The position numbers and the translations under genes are program-made. Of a stretch of DNA of 34,767 nt, positions 8,920 through 16,700 are shown one piece after another. The DNA comes from Metarhizobium sp964253915 (GTDB taxonomy: Bacteria; Pseudomonadota; Alphaproteobacteria; Rhizobiales; Rhizobiaceae). The notes under the pieces are model-generated. The model did not search any database. It was not told the origin of the DNA and was given only the letters and a program-made list of their open reading frames with translations. Positions within the stretch are counted from its first letter, which is position 1; every line of letters begins with the position of its first letter. The DNA is taken from NCBI RefSeq assembly GCF_964253915.1, contig NZ_CAXUSG020000026.1, forward strand, positions 1-34,767. The letters run 5' to 3'.

Positions 8920-8946
8920 AGCCTCCGGCAAACCCGGGGCGGTTCA
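8920..8946 (-). repeat. IS3-family right terminal inverted repeat
   Basis: Exact complement of 7625-7651, ending CCCGGGGCGGTTCA. Confidence 0.93.
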
Positions 8947-9151
8947 TACTCGTTTCCTGAATGAAGGCGGCGAAGCAGCCCGGTCTGGGCGGGTCTGGAA
9001 CCGCACTCCTGCGATCTTATCGGCCAAGCATCGCTCAAAACTGACGGTCATCAAGGCAGCCGCGACAAACAATTCTATCGTTCGGACCTGAAACGCCCGA
9101 CGGACACGGATTTGCGCGCGGAATCCGGGCGTCGGGAGGAGCCGGGCCACC

Positions 9152-9802
9152 ATGAAATCCGACGAAGATGTCAGGGACGATGTCGAGAGCGAACTCCGGT
9201 GGGAACCCGGCCTGGACGCTACCGACATCGTCGTCGCGGTCAGGGATGGCGCGGTGACCCTGACGGGCTTCGTCAGAAGCTTCAACGAGAAATGGGAAGC
9301 CGAGGACGTGGCAAAGCGCGTGTCTGGCGTGCTCGGCGTAGCCAACGACTTGGATGTCCGCCTGCCATCGATCAGCCAGCGGCCGGATCCGGACATCGCT
9401 AGGGACGCGGTGACCGCCCTGCTCTACGAACTGTCCGACCTCGGGAACATCAAGGTTGTCGTGAAGGAAGGCCTGGTCAGACTCGAAGGCGATGTCGAAT
9501 CGCAACAGCAGAGGCGTAACGTCGCCCATGCCGTGCGCCGGGTGCGCGGGATCAAGGGCCTCGTCAACACCATCAAGGTCCGTTCTCCCGTCTCACCAGA
9601 GGATATCCATCGGAAAATTGCGGAGGCCTTGAAGCGCAACGCGCTACTCGCGGCCGCCAACATTGTCGTGGAAGCAAACGGGGACGAAGTCGTGCTGAAA
9701 GGGACGGTCCGTTCATGGGCCGAGCGCAAGGAAGCCGATGAAGCGGCTTGGCGGGCGCCTGGCGTCCTGAAGGTCGACAATCGCATCGCCATCGCAAGTT
9801 GA
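9152..9802 (+). CDS. triple BON-domain protein
   Basis: A 216-residue protein made almost entirely of three BON domains (about residues 1-70, 75-145 and 150-216). Each has the conserved pattern of a beta strand with V.V..G.V.L.G.V followed by a helix ending in GV..V.N; for example DGAVTLTGFV, EGLVRLEGDV and GDEVVLKGTV. BON domains are thought to bind phospholipid or other envelope components and often appear in osmotic or heat-stress proteins. No signal peptide is visible, unlike OsmY, so a cytoplasmic or membrane-associated location is likely. GGGAGGAG lies upstream of the ATG. First of a same-strand run of stress-type genes after the IS3 element. Confidence 0.88.
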   Translation: MKSDEDVRDDVESELRWEPGLDATDIVVAVRDGAVTLTGFVRSFNEKWEAEDVAKRVSGVLGVANDLDVRLPSISQRPDPDIARDAVTALLYELSDLGNIKVVVKEGLVRLEGDVESQQQRRNVAHAVRRVRGIKGLVNTIKVRSPVSPEDIHRKIAEALKRNALLAAANIVVEANGDEVVLKGTVRSWAERKEADEAAWRAPGVLKVDNRIAIAS

Positions 9803-9835
9803 TAATTCAAGTACCCGACGGGAACGGAGAGCACA

Positions 9836-10447
9836 ATGACAAGCATTCCATCGACCGACAGCCCAAAAACCGATGCGATGAACGACATGCTCGCCAACAA
9901 TTGGTGGGCCGTCGCATTGAGAGGCATCGTCGCCATCCTCTTCGGCATCGCCGCCTTCGCGATGCCGTTCGTCACGATGCTGTCGCTTGTGGTGGTCTTC
10001 GCCGCCTTCAGTTTCGTCGATGGCGTCTTCGGGATAATTATGTCTGTGCGTGGTGCGCGCAAGGGCGAACGCTGGATCTGGTTGCTCCTCAGCGGCATCC
10101 TCGGCATCGTTGCCAGCGCCGTCGCGGTCCTGTGGCCCGGAATCACGGTTCTTGCCTTCGTCATTCTGGTGGCGGCATGGGCGCTGGTATCGGGCACGTT
10201 TATGCTGATCTCGGCATTCCGACTGAAGGTCGACCATGGCCGCGTCTGGTTGGTGATAGGCGGCATCGCAAGTATCATATTCGGGGTTCTCCTCGTCATC
10301 TCCCCCTTCATCGGTGCGCTGGTGCTGACCTTCTGGACCGGCGCGCATGCGCTTGTGCTGGGCGCCACACTGCTCGTCCTGGCCTACAAACTGCGGTCCC
10401 AGCGCACCGGCCTGCCGAGCAATCTTGCCACCTCCGGCACGGCTTGA
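9836..10447 (+). CDS. HdeD-like (DUF308) membrane protein
   Basis: A 203-residue inner-membrane protein with about six hydrophobic segments between residues 20 and 185 (ALRGIVAILFGIAAF, then LSLVVVFAAFSFVDGVFGII and further helices). The pattern matches the HdeD/DUF308 family, linked to acid and general stress resistance. The start NNWWAVALRGIVAILFG is a common family signature. ACGGAGAG precedes the ATG. It lies 33 bases after the BON gene and 21 before the peroxiredoxin gene, so the run is probably an operon. HdeD genes are also common in mobile stress-tolerance loci. Confidence 0.88.
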   Translation: MTSIPSTDSPKTDAMNDMLANNWWAVALRGIVAILFGIAAFAMPFVTMLSLVVVFAAFSFVDGVFGIIMSVRGARKGERWIWLLLSGILGIVASAVAVLWPGITVLAFVILVAAWALVSGTFMLISAFRLKVDHGRVWLVIGGIASIIFGVLLVISPFIGALVLTFWTGAHALVLGATLLVLAYKLRSQRTGLPSNLATSGTA

Positions 10448-10468
10448 CCGGCCGTAAGGAGGAAAGAC

Positions 10469-10981
10469 ATGTCGGCGATGCTTGCCTCGGGGATGAAAGC
10501 ACCCAGTTTCACGCTGCGCGTGACGCCCGACCAGACACTTTCCCTGTCCGAGTTCGCAGGACGGCGCGTGATCCTGGTCTTTTATCCGGCGGACTGGAGC
10601 CCGGTCTGCGGCGACCAGATGACGCTCTATAACCACGTCCTTTCCGAGTTCCGAAAAAAGGGCGCTGAGCTGGTGGGCATATCCGTGGATGGGGCATGGT
10701 GCCATCAGGCCTTCGCCCGGGACCGGAACCTCCATTTCCCGTTGCTGGCGGATTTCCATCCCAAGGGAGAGGTGTCGCGAGCCTACGGCGCCTATCGCGA
10801 CGACGTCGGCGAGAGTGCTCGCGCCCTCTTCATTGTCGATGAGAACGGCATGATCGCGTGGAGCCACCTGTCTCCGGTCGCGGTCAATCCCGGAGCGGAC
10901 GGCATTCTCGACGCCCTCGACCAGATGCCAAGCCCGGAGCAGAAAAATGTCGACGCTCAAAGTTCCCGTAAATCCGCGTGA
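10469..10981 (+). CDS. peroxiredoxin (AhpC/TSA family)
   Basis: A 170-residue thioredoxin-fold peroxidase that reduces hydrogen peroxide and organic peroxides. The peroxidatic Cys lies in FYPADWSPVCGDQMTLYN, the PxxxSPVC signature, at about residue 49. A second Cys follows in DGAWCHQAF, in the position of the S-D-x-x-x-H segment of AhpC-type proteins. The rest (FPLLADFHPKGEVSRAYG and RALFIVDENGMI) is standard. AAGGAGG gives a strong ribosome site. The 3' end overlaps the next gene by 35 bases, suggesting coupling to the DsbA-like protein, which could serve as a thiol partner (inference). Confidence 0.9.
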   Translation: MSAMLASGMKAPSFTLRVTPDQTLSLSEFAGRRVILVFYPADWSPVCGDQMTLYNHVLSEFRKKGAELVGISVDGAWCHQAFARDRNLHFPLLADFHPKGEVSRAYGAYRDDVGESARALFIVDENGMIAWSHLSPVAVNPGADGILDALDQMPSPEQKNVDAQSSRKSA

Positions 10982-11489
10982 CCACAGGCGCGGCGGGCCG
11001 AACGCACCCATCACGCTTGTGGAATATGGCGACTATCAGTGCCCTCTTTGCGCCATCGCCAACCCGGTCGTCCGATCCTTGGAGGACCGATATGGCCAGG
11101 CCCTGTCTGTTGTCTTCCGGCATTTCCCGCTGATCGAAATTCATCCGTTCGCCGCGACGGCAGCGGAGGCGGCAGAGTATGCTGGCGATCACGGACTGTT
11201 TTGGGAAATGCACGACGCCATTTCTTCAAACCAGCATCGGCTAAGCATACAGCTCCTGTTCGCCATAGCCGGCACCTTGCAGCTGTCGCAGATCGGGCTT
11301 CGCGATTCGATCGCTCGGTCGCTGCACGCCGACAAGATCCAGGCCGACTTCATCGGTGGCGTCCGCAGCGGTGTCAACGGAACGCCGACCTTTTTCGTCA
11401 ACGGGTTGCGACACGAGGGCGGCTTCACGGCGCCGGAGCTTGCCGCGTCGATCCAGACCGCGATGGACGCCCTGGCTCCCGTGCGCTGA
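10947..11489 (+). CDS. DsbA-like thioredoxin-fold oxidoreductase
   Basis: A 180-residue protein with the DsbA/thioredoxin_4 fold. The active site CPLC is in EYGDYQCPLCAIANP at about residues 32-35, and the cis-proline loop is in VNGTPTFFVNG. There is no signal peptide, so it probably acts in the cytoplasm, unlike periplasmic DsbA. FRHFPL and HPFAATAAEAAEYAG are typical of this cytosolic subgroup. It overlaps the peroxiredoxin gene by 35 bases in another frame. The pairing suggests a small redox-repair unit in a stress operon. Confidence 0.88.
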   Translation: MSTLKVPVNPRDHRRGGPNAPITLVEYGDYQCPLCAIANPVVRSLEDRYGQALSVVFRHFPLIEIHPFAATAAEAAEYAGDHGLFWEMHDAISSNQHRLSIQLLFAIAGTLQLSQIGLRDSIARSLHADKIQADFIGGVRSGVNGTPTFFVNGLRHEGGFTAPELAASIQTAMDALAPVR

Positions 11490-11627
11490 GTCCCAGCGCG
11501 GTTGGGAAAACTGACAGGCGTCAAGGCAGTCGTGGCGATTTCGTTCAACTCTCACGGAGCCTGCGAAGCTGGAGGAACGGGATTACACCCGGCCCGCCGA
11601 CATCGCTCCCAAGCCAGAGGATTCGAG

Positions 11628-11882
11628 ATGCAAAAGAACAGCGCTTCCGACAAATATCGCAATTTCCGCCTCGCACTGGCAACCGGCGGGAGCATGCTCC
11701 TGACGATCGCCATCTTCCTGCCATCGGGCACACAACCGGCATTCTCGCAGAACGTCGTGGTGATCGACGTCGATGTGAAGGAAGTAGCCAAAGGCTACCG
11801 CGCCTCCGAGCTCGCCGGCGCAGATGTCCAAAACGGAGCTGGCGAGGAGATCGGCTCGATAGATGTGTCGTTTTCCATTTAA
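11628..11882 (+). pseudogene. exported PRC-barrel protein, truncated by transposon
   Basis: From the ATG at 11628 the frame encodes an 84-residue protein. It starts with an N-terminal signal-type segment (LALATGGSMLLTIAIFLPSG, ending near AFSQ) and the beginning of a PRC-barrel domain (VAKGYRASELAGADVQNGAG, then EEIGSID). Complete PRC-barrel proteins continue for at least 50 residues more. Here the native sequence stops at the transposon terminus at 11866, and the last codons plus the stop come from the transposon. An upstream in-frame ATG at 11502 would place the signal segment internally and is less likely. Part of the stress group. Confidence 0.75.
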
Positions 11883-11991
11883 TTACAATAATCACGCCTC
11901 AACGATTTCAATCTCATATGCCGGCAGTTAATTTGAGAATTAGCATTTAATTTGATAATCCAACTTGGATTTTATCAGTTAATGTGAGAAT
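11876..11991 (+). repeat. left-end transposase-binding-type repeats of TniABQ transposon
   Basis: Four related copies in the same orientation: CATTTAATTACAATAAT (11876), CAGTTAATTTGAGAAT (11925), CATTTAATTTGATAAT (11944) and CAGTTAATGTGAGAAT (11976). Multiple subterminal repeats of this kind are TniA/TnsB binding sites in related transposons; the role here is inferred. Confidence 0.7.
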
Positions 11992-12024
11992 GCAGCTCGT
12001 GATGTTTTTCGTCGCGAGATTGCC

Positions 12025-13638
12025 ATGAGCGCCCCATTTCCGGACGAGATTGACGATGCACTCTGGGATGAGGCGTGCCGACGGGCTGAGGCTATCCGTG
12101 AATTCCTGAAGCGCAATCCTGACGGTACAACCGCGGCAGACGTTGCTGACCTCGCCGCCACGATGGATGTCAGCCAGGCGACAGCATACCGGCTGATTAA
12201 ATTATTCCGCACCGGCGGGACCGTTCTGTCGCTGGTTGGCCGCAAACGCGGCCGACCAGAGGGTCATCGTACGCTGGATGATAAGCGAGAGGAGATCGTC
12301 CACACAACGATCAACGCATACTACCTGAAGCGGACCCGACCGTCGCTCTCACAGCTGGTCCGGGACGTGCAGACGAACTGCGTTTCTGTTGGGCTGAAAC
12401 CGCCGCATCGCCGAACGGTCGTGGCTCGTGTTAAGGGCCTCGACGTGCGGAAGCGCGCAAAGCGGCGCGGCGAACAGAAAATCGTCAAGGCGACAACGGC
12501 GGTTCCCGGATCGTTTGAAGCCGCTCGTCCCTTGGCAGTGGTCCAGATCGACCACACCAAGGCTGACGTTTTCGTCGTCGACGAGGAGACCCGGCGGCCG
12601 ATCGGCCGGCCGTGGCTGACCTTGGCGATGGATGTCTGCAGCCGAATGGTGACCGGGTTCTATCTGACCATGGAAGCTCCGTCGCGGCTGTCGACCAGCA
12701 TGTGCCTGTTGCACTCGGTCTTCGACAAATCGGCGTGGCTGCGGGAACGCGAAATTGCGGAGCCGTGGCCCGTTGCCGGTCTGCCAAACACTGTTCACGT
12801 CGACAACGGCGCCGACTTCCGCAGCCGGGCATTCAAGAGAGGATGCCAGGATGCCGGAGTTGCAATCGAATGGCGCCCCCCCGGCCAGCCGCGCTTCGGC
12901 GGTCACATCGAGCGTCTGATCGGCACTCAGATGGGGAGGCTGCACCTTTTGCCAGGAACGACATTCAGCAACGAACAGGACCTCGGCGACTACGATTCAA
13001 AACGGCACGCGGCCCTGACTCTGCGAGAACTCGAGCGCTACATCGCCCTCGATATCGTCGGCTCCTACCATCAGTCGATCCACAGTTCCCTGGGCCGCCC
13101 GCCGATTGCGGTCTGGCGGGAGCACGAGGGCGATATCCCGCTTCGACTGCCACAGGATCGGCTCCGCTTCTGGCTGACCTTCCTGCCTGAGCAGGAGCGA
13201 AACTTGCGACCGACCGGCATTCATCTGTTCGGCTTGCGCTACTGGTCGGCAGCGCTCAGCGCCGATGTCGGGCGCTCTGACAGGCGACTGCTGGTCAAAT
13301 ACGATCCGCGCGACATGGCGCGCATCTTCATACGACGGCCTTCGGGAAACTTCGTGGAAGCGCGTTATGCTGATGTGACCCTGCCTTCGGTAACCCTCCA
13401 CGAAGCAGTGACCGCCCGACGCACCCTGCTTGCGAAAGGCCGCCGCGAAGTCGACACCCGCACTATCGTTCGCACCGTCATCGCACAGCGAGAGTTGATC
13501 GAGATGGCAACGAAGAAGACGGCAGCTGCGCGACGCGGAAAGAACTCTTCGAAATCAAAGGTGGATGATCGGGAATGGGGCTCGCTCCGCGGTGTCGACT
13601 CCAGCAAACCTGTACCTTTTGTTGAGGATACAGATTGA
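12025..13638 (+). CDS. tniA: TniA-type transposase (DDE, Mu/TnsB family)
   Basis: A 537-residue transposase. An N-terminal helix-turn-helix (DVSQATAYRLIKLFRTGGTV, about residues 45-70) binds the end repeats. The rve catalytic core has Asp in VQIDHTKADVF, Asp in VHVDNGADF and Glu in GGHIERLIG. A Mu-transposase C-terminal beta-barrel follows (HLFGLRYWSAAL and VKYDPRDMARIFI), with a Lys/Arg-rich tail. The ATG lies within 160 bases of the left terminus, as usual in this class. It joins DNA strands at the target with TniB and TniQ. All key residues are present, so it may be active. Confidence 0.93.
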   Translation: MSAPFPDEIDDALWDEACRRAEAIREFLKRNPDGTTAADVADLAATMDVSQATAYRLIKLFRTGGTVLSLVGRKRGRPEGHRTLDDKREEIVHTTINAYYLKRTRPSLSQLVRDVQTNCVSVGLKPPHRRTVVARVKGLDVRKRAKRRGEQKIVKATTAVPGSFEAARPLAVVQIDHTKADVFVVDEETRRPIGRPWLTLAMDVCSRMVTGFYLTMEAPSRLSTSMCLLHSVFDKSAWLREREIAEPWPVAGLPNTVHVDNGADFRSRAFKRGCQDAGVAIEWRPPGQPRFGGHIERLIGTQMGRLHLLPGTTFSNEQDLGDYDSKRHAALTLRELERYIALDIVGSYHQSIHSSLGRPPIAVWREHEGDIPLRLPQDRLRFWLTFLPEQERNLRPTGIHLFGLRYWSAALSADVGRSDRRLLVKYDPRDMARIFIRRPSGNFVEARYADVTLPSVTLHEAVTARRTLLAKGRREVDTRTIVRTVIAQRELIEMATKKTAAARRGKNSSKSKVDDREWGSLRGVDSSKPVPFVEDTD

Positions 13639-13650
13639 GCTGGAGTGCAT

Positions 13651-14532
13651 ATGAACGATGAAACCTCCCACCTGACCGCCGGGGCCGTGGCGCTGCTTGC
13701 CGAAACGGACGAACGACGGATTCGCGCGATACGATCACGCCGCTGGGTTCTCTACCCTCGCGCAAAGCAGGCACTCGACCGGCTAAGCGCGCTCCTCGAC
13801 CACCCGCGAGGTACGCGCATGCCCTCGGTCGCGATCTACGGCGACAGCGGCATGGGCAAGACCATGATCATGAAGCAGTTCCGAGACCAGCACCCGCCGC
13901 GCTTCCATCCGCTGACGGGCACGTTGAAGACACCTGTCCTGGCCATGGAAATGACCAGCCGCCCGGGCGAGCGACGCTTCTACGCCGAATTGCTTACCCT
14001 TCTCGGCGCGCCGCAGCGGCCGCGCGCCGACATTGCCCAGATGGAGCAGGCGGCATTGCGGATCATGGAGGCCATCGGCGTGCAGGTGCTGGTCATTGAC
14101 GAAGTGCACAACATCCTCGCCGGAACCTATCGCGAGCAGCGCATCGTTCTGAACACGCTGCGCTTCCTCAGCAATCGTCTGCAGATCTCGCTCGTCTGCT
14201 TCGGCGTCAACGAGGCGCGGGAGGCCATCAATGGCGACGTTCAGCTTGCGCGCCGGTTCGAGCAGTTCACGTTGAGCCGGTGGGCTGCGAACGAACAGTT
14301 CGAGACCCTGGTGGCCTCGATCCTGCGCAACACGCCACTACGTCAGCCTTCGGTACTGACACCGAAATCGCTGCGACGGATCCTGCAGATCACCGAAGGT
14401 ATCACCGCCAGCATCTTCCACATGATCAACTGCCTGGCCGTCGAAGCCATAGAGAACGGCCGCGAGCACATCAACGACGAAGCAGTTGAGAACTGGGAGC
14501 CAGAGTTCGATGCCGAGGCGGCGTTCGCATGA
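13651..14532 (+). CDS. tniB: TniB-type AAA+ ATPase (TnsC-like transposition regulator)
   Basis: A 293-residue AAA+ ATPase. Walker A is IYGDSGMGKTMIM (residues 64-71 for GDSGMGKT). Walker B is VLVIDEVHNIL and an Arg-rich sensor region follows (LARRFEQFTLSRW). In related transposons this protein activates the transposase and selects targets. The ATG at 13651 is chosen over a GTG six bases upstream because GGAG at 13642-13645 is well spaced from it. It lies 12 bases after tniA and its stop overlaps tniQ as ATGA, so the three genes form one operon. Confidence 0.93.
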   Translation: MNDETSHLTAGAVALLAETDERRIRAIRSRRWVLYPRAKQALDRLSALLDHPRGTRMPSVAIYGDSGMGKTMIMKQFRDQHPPRFHPLTGTLKTPVLAMEMTSRPGERRFYAELLTLLGAPQRPRADIAQMEQAALRIMEAIGVQVLVIDEVHNILAGTYREQRIVLNTLRFLSNRLQISLVCFGVNEAREAINGDVQLARRFEQFTLSRWAANEQFETLVASILRNTPLRQPSVLTPKSLRRILQITEGITASIFHMINCLAVEAIENGREHINDEAVENWEPEFDAEAAFA

Positions 14533-15389
14533 ACACTCCGCCACGGCAGTTGCCGGTGTGCTTCCCGCCCTACCCTGACGAGCTTCTGTCGTCCTGGATC
14601 GGCCGTCACGCCGCATTTTACGAGGTTCCACCGCTGGTCATGCTTCGGCATTGCCTGCCGGAAGCCTCCTCATTGCGAGCGGCCGATCTCCAACTGAACA
14701 GCGATCAGCAAATCCGCCTGGCCAACATGTATGCCACCGAGCCCACCGTGGTGCGTCGGATGACCTTCACAAATGTCGCGCAATCATCGCGCCGCCTCAT
14801 CGCCGCGCGGCCAATGCAGATCTGCACGAGTTGCAGCCCGGGACATACGGAACCGACATTGATCCTGCGAAGCCAGCTTCCGGGATGGCGCATTACTTGC
14901 CCTCTGTGCGGAAACCAGTTCCGGGATGCCGGCGGTCGCGAACTCCCCTCCCCCTTCCGGCAGTGTCGGAGTGCCGCACTTCATGGCCAAGAGCTGCTCG
15001 ATGATGAAGCCGAACGTGACGTGAAGACATGGGCATCGCCAGCCGGAATTGTACGTCTGCTACTCATGCGAAGAAGGGTGCTACCCTTTCCCCCAGAGAA
15101 GGAACTGTGGCGGTTCAGGGTGCTGGGGAAAATCATCCCTGAACTCGACGAACTCCTTGCCGAAGTATCCACCAGCTTTCCAACCCCACAAAATCCGGTA
15201 TTGCCCTTGCATCTGCGCCCCGCCCTCCTGGCCGGTGTCGCGATGGTGCACGCCGGCGGGGCCGAAATGCTATTCATGCTCCGTCAGTCCACATTCGGCT
15301 TTCATCGACACCGTTTCGACCGGGAAGCAATGCCATTTTTCATCAACGCGTCCCGCAACCGGCACTCCACGCAGATGCAGTTAATTTGA
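14529..15389 (+). CDS. tniQ: TniQ family protein (zinc-finger target-selection factor)
   Basis: A 286-residue TniQ/TnsD-family protein. The N-terminal signature LPVCFPPYPDELLSSWIGRH is diagnostic. Two CxxC pairs (CTSC and CPLC, about residues 97-125) form the zinc-finger core, although the spacing ITCPLCGNQFRDAGG departs from the usual CPxHG form. These proteins link the AAA+ regulator to a target site. Translationally coupled to tniB by ATGA. The last bases overlap an end repeat of the transposon, so gene and element end are tightly packed. Confidence 0.88.
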   Translation: MNTPPRQLPVCFPPYPDELLSSWIGRHAAFYEVPPLVMLRHCLPEASSLRAADLQLNSDQQIRLANMYATEPTVVRRMTFTNVAQSSRRLIAARPMQICTSCSPGHTEPTLILRSQLPGWRITCPLCGNQFRDAGGRELPSPFRQCRSAALHGQELLDDEAERDVKTWASPAGIVRLLLMRRRVLPFPPEKELWRFRVLGKIIPELDELLAEVSTSFPTPQNPVLPLHLRPALLAGVAMVHAGGAEMLFMLRQSTFGFHRHRFDREAMPFFINASRNRHSTQMQLI

Positions 15390-15462
15390 GAACGTCGATG
15401 CATGCATTCTCATAATTAAATGCCTACTCAGAACAAAACGACCGCATTCTTGCGTTTAAGTG
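15378..15462 (-). repeat. right-end transposase-binding-type repeats of TniABQ transposon
   Basis: Two inverted copies (15406-15422 ATTCTCATAATTAAATG and 15446-15462 ATTCTTGCGTTTAAGTG) and one direct copy, CAGTTAATTTGAGAAC at 15378-15393, overlapping the tniQ end. They match the left-end repeats. Confidence 0.7.
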
Positions 15463-16700
15463 CTAAGCGACACCAACCCTGGCCGAGCGCGAAGACGCTC
15501 GATGGCGAGCTGGAAAGAACGAACCTGCACACCTTCCGATTGGCGCGTGTCGAGCGCGTGAGCGGCGAGATCGGGCACTGTGTAGATGGTCGGGTCTCTA
15601 TCAGGGCGGAAGCCTTTGAGCAGTGAGGCGCGCCGGATCAGACAAGGCAGGCAATAGCCGCAATGTTGGGTGCCAAGCCCCTGCCATCTGCCTTTGGACG
15701 CGCAAGACAGCGATGCCGGGGTAAGCCGCCGAAGAAGTGCAGGATTGGCGCACTCCTCGGCCATCTCGCCTTTTGTCCGATCCCAGTAAGGATTTTCAAT
15801 CCGGCCCGATATGCCGAGCGTACCCAATGCATCGTTCCAGCGGGCGATGTAGAAGGGATGCGTCGTCCGGGTGCTCAAGGCGCCGAGCCGGAGTGGATCA
15901 AGCGGCACATTGACGGCGATCAGGCCATTCTCGGGCACCTTCAGCGTGAAGGCCCTTTCAAGTCCGGTGCCGGCGAAGACACCGAGAGCAAAGAAGAGGA
16001 AGGATCTTCCCCGTGTGGTGTTCTCTCCAGCCGACCCGCGGATGAAGCCGTCGGGAAACGCCATCCACAGGCGCAGCCGCTCGAAGGATCGGCCGCGATA
16101 ATGCGCCTTGAGCGCGTCGAAGATCGTCCCCTGCGCATCGCTGGTCGCGCCTTCACCGGCATGGCTGATGAGGAGGGGGGTGCGCCCGGCCTCAAGGGCG
16201 TCGATCGCGCCAATCAGGCTATCCAGACCGCCCGAGAATAGAGCCAGATCATCGAATTGAGGGCCGATGAGCCGTGCCGGCGGTGTCGGAGCGACCCTCG
16301 CGAAGCGCCCCGGCCGGGCTCGAAATCCTAAAGACCAATGGTCGCCGGTGAGGAAATTCAGTAACCGTTCAAAGGTTAGGGCGGCGGTCCGCCAGCGGTC
16401 GGGATCCGAGACGGGGACGATCAAGCGCAACTCCCGAGTCCAGCCGTCTTGCGATTCACTGTCGCGCGAGACGCGGGTGTCGGCGGCATGAACATGCGCC
16501 GCCAACACCAGGACATCGACTCCCATCTCCGAGGGAAAGACCCCGAGGCGCGAAAGATCGGCCAAGGCGCGCCCAATTCCATGGCCGAGCGACCGCTCGC
16601 CGGCGACGAGATCCAGACGGGTCTCGATCTCGCCGTCACCGAGTGGCATTCGATTGCGGTCGCCCGGGCCATAGTGGCCAGTGATGAGGTGTCGTCTCAT
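15456..16700 (-). CDS. qatC: QatC, QueC-like antiphage protein, C-terminus altered by transposon
   Basis: A 414-residue QueC-related protein. The PP-loop ATP site DLALFSGGLDSLIGAI has SGGLDS at residues 156-161. A cysteine cluster CGYCLPC near residue 350 recalls the zinc site of QueC, which makes the 7-cyano-7-deazaguanine base. In Qat systems this protein works with QatA, QatB and the TatD-like QatD in phage defence. The ATG overlaps the qatB stop as ATGA. Native coding ends at the transposon boundary (15473); the final residues VSLST and the stop are written by the transposon end. A few or more native C-terminal residues may be lost, and no qatD follows. Confidence 0.85.
   Translation of the reverse strand: MRRHLITGHYGPGDRNRMPLGDGEIETRLDLVAGERSLGHGIGRALADLSRLGVFPSEMGVDVLVLAAHVHAADTRVSRDSESQDGWTRELRLIVPVSDPDRWRTAALTFERLLNFLTGDHWSLGFRARPGRFARVAPTPPARLIGPQFDDLALFSGGLDSLIGAIDALEAGRTPLLISHAGEGATSDAQGTIFDALKAHYRGRSFERLRLWMAFPDGFIRGSAGENTTRGRSFLFFALGVFAGTGLERAFTLKVPENGLIAVNVPLDPLRLGALSTRTTHPFYIARWNDALGTLGISGRIENPYWDRTKGEMAEECANPALLRRLTPASLSCASKGRWQGLGTQHCGYCLPCLIRRASLLKGFRPDRDPTIYTVPDLAAHALDTRQSEGVQVRSFQLAIERLRARPGLVSLST

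Larger units (their letters stand above)
7625..8946 (+). mobile_element. IS3-family insertion sequence, complete
   Basis: A 1322-bp element bounded by perfect 27-bp terminal inverted repeats starting TGAACCGCCCCGGG at 7625 and mirrored at the right end (8920-8946). It encodes overlapping orfA and orfB of the IS3 type. The flanking trinucleotides differ (ATC on the left, TAC on the right), so the expected 3-4 bp target duplication is absent, suggesting an adjacent deletion or recombination after insertion. Both transposase frames look intact. Confidence 0.93.
11866..15472 (+). mobile_element. compact TniABQ transposon (Tn5053/Tn7-like type), no cargo
   Basis: A 3607-bp element with termini TGTCG at 11866 and CGACA at 15472. 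It encodes a TniA-type DDE transposase, TniB ATPase and TniQ protein. Each end carries short repeats of the type CAKTTAATKTGAKAAT, and in both ends the outermost copy starts 10 bases inside the terminus, which supports these boundaries. No resolvase or passenger gene is inside. Flanking pentanucleotides differ (AGATG left, CCAAC right), so the 5-bp target duplication made by this class is absent. The left flank is a PRC-barrel gene and the right flank qatC, so DNA has been lost or rearranged at the insertion. Confidence 0.82.

Noticed and set aside
11502..11627. Longer PRC-barrel protein from an upstream ATG
   Set aside because: It would put the signal segment about 60 residues inside the protein; the ATG at 11628 gives a normal exported protein.
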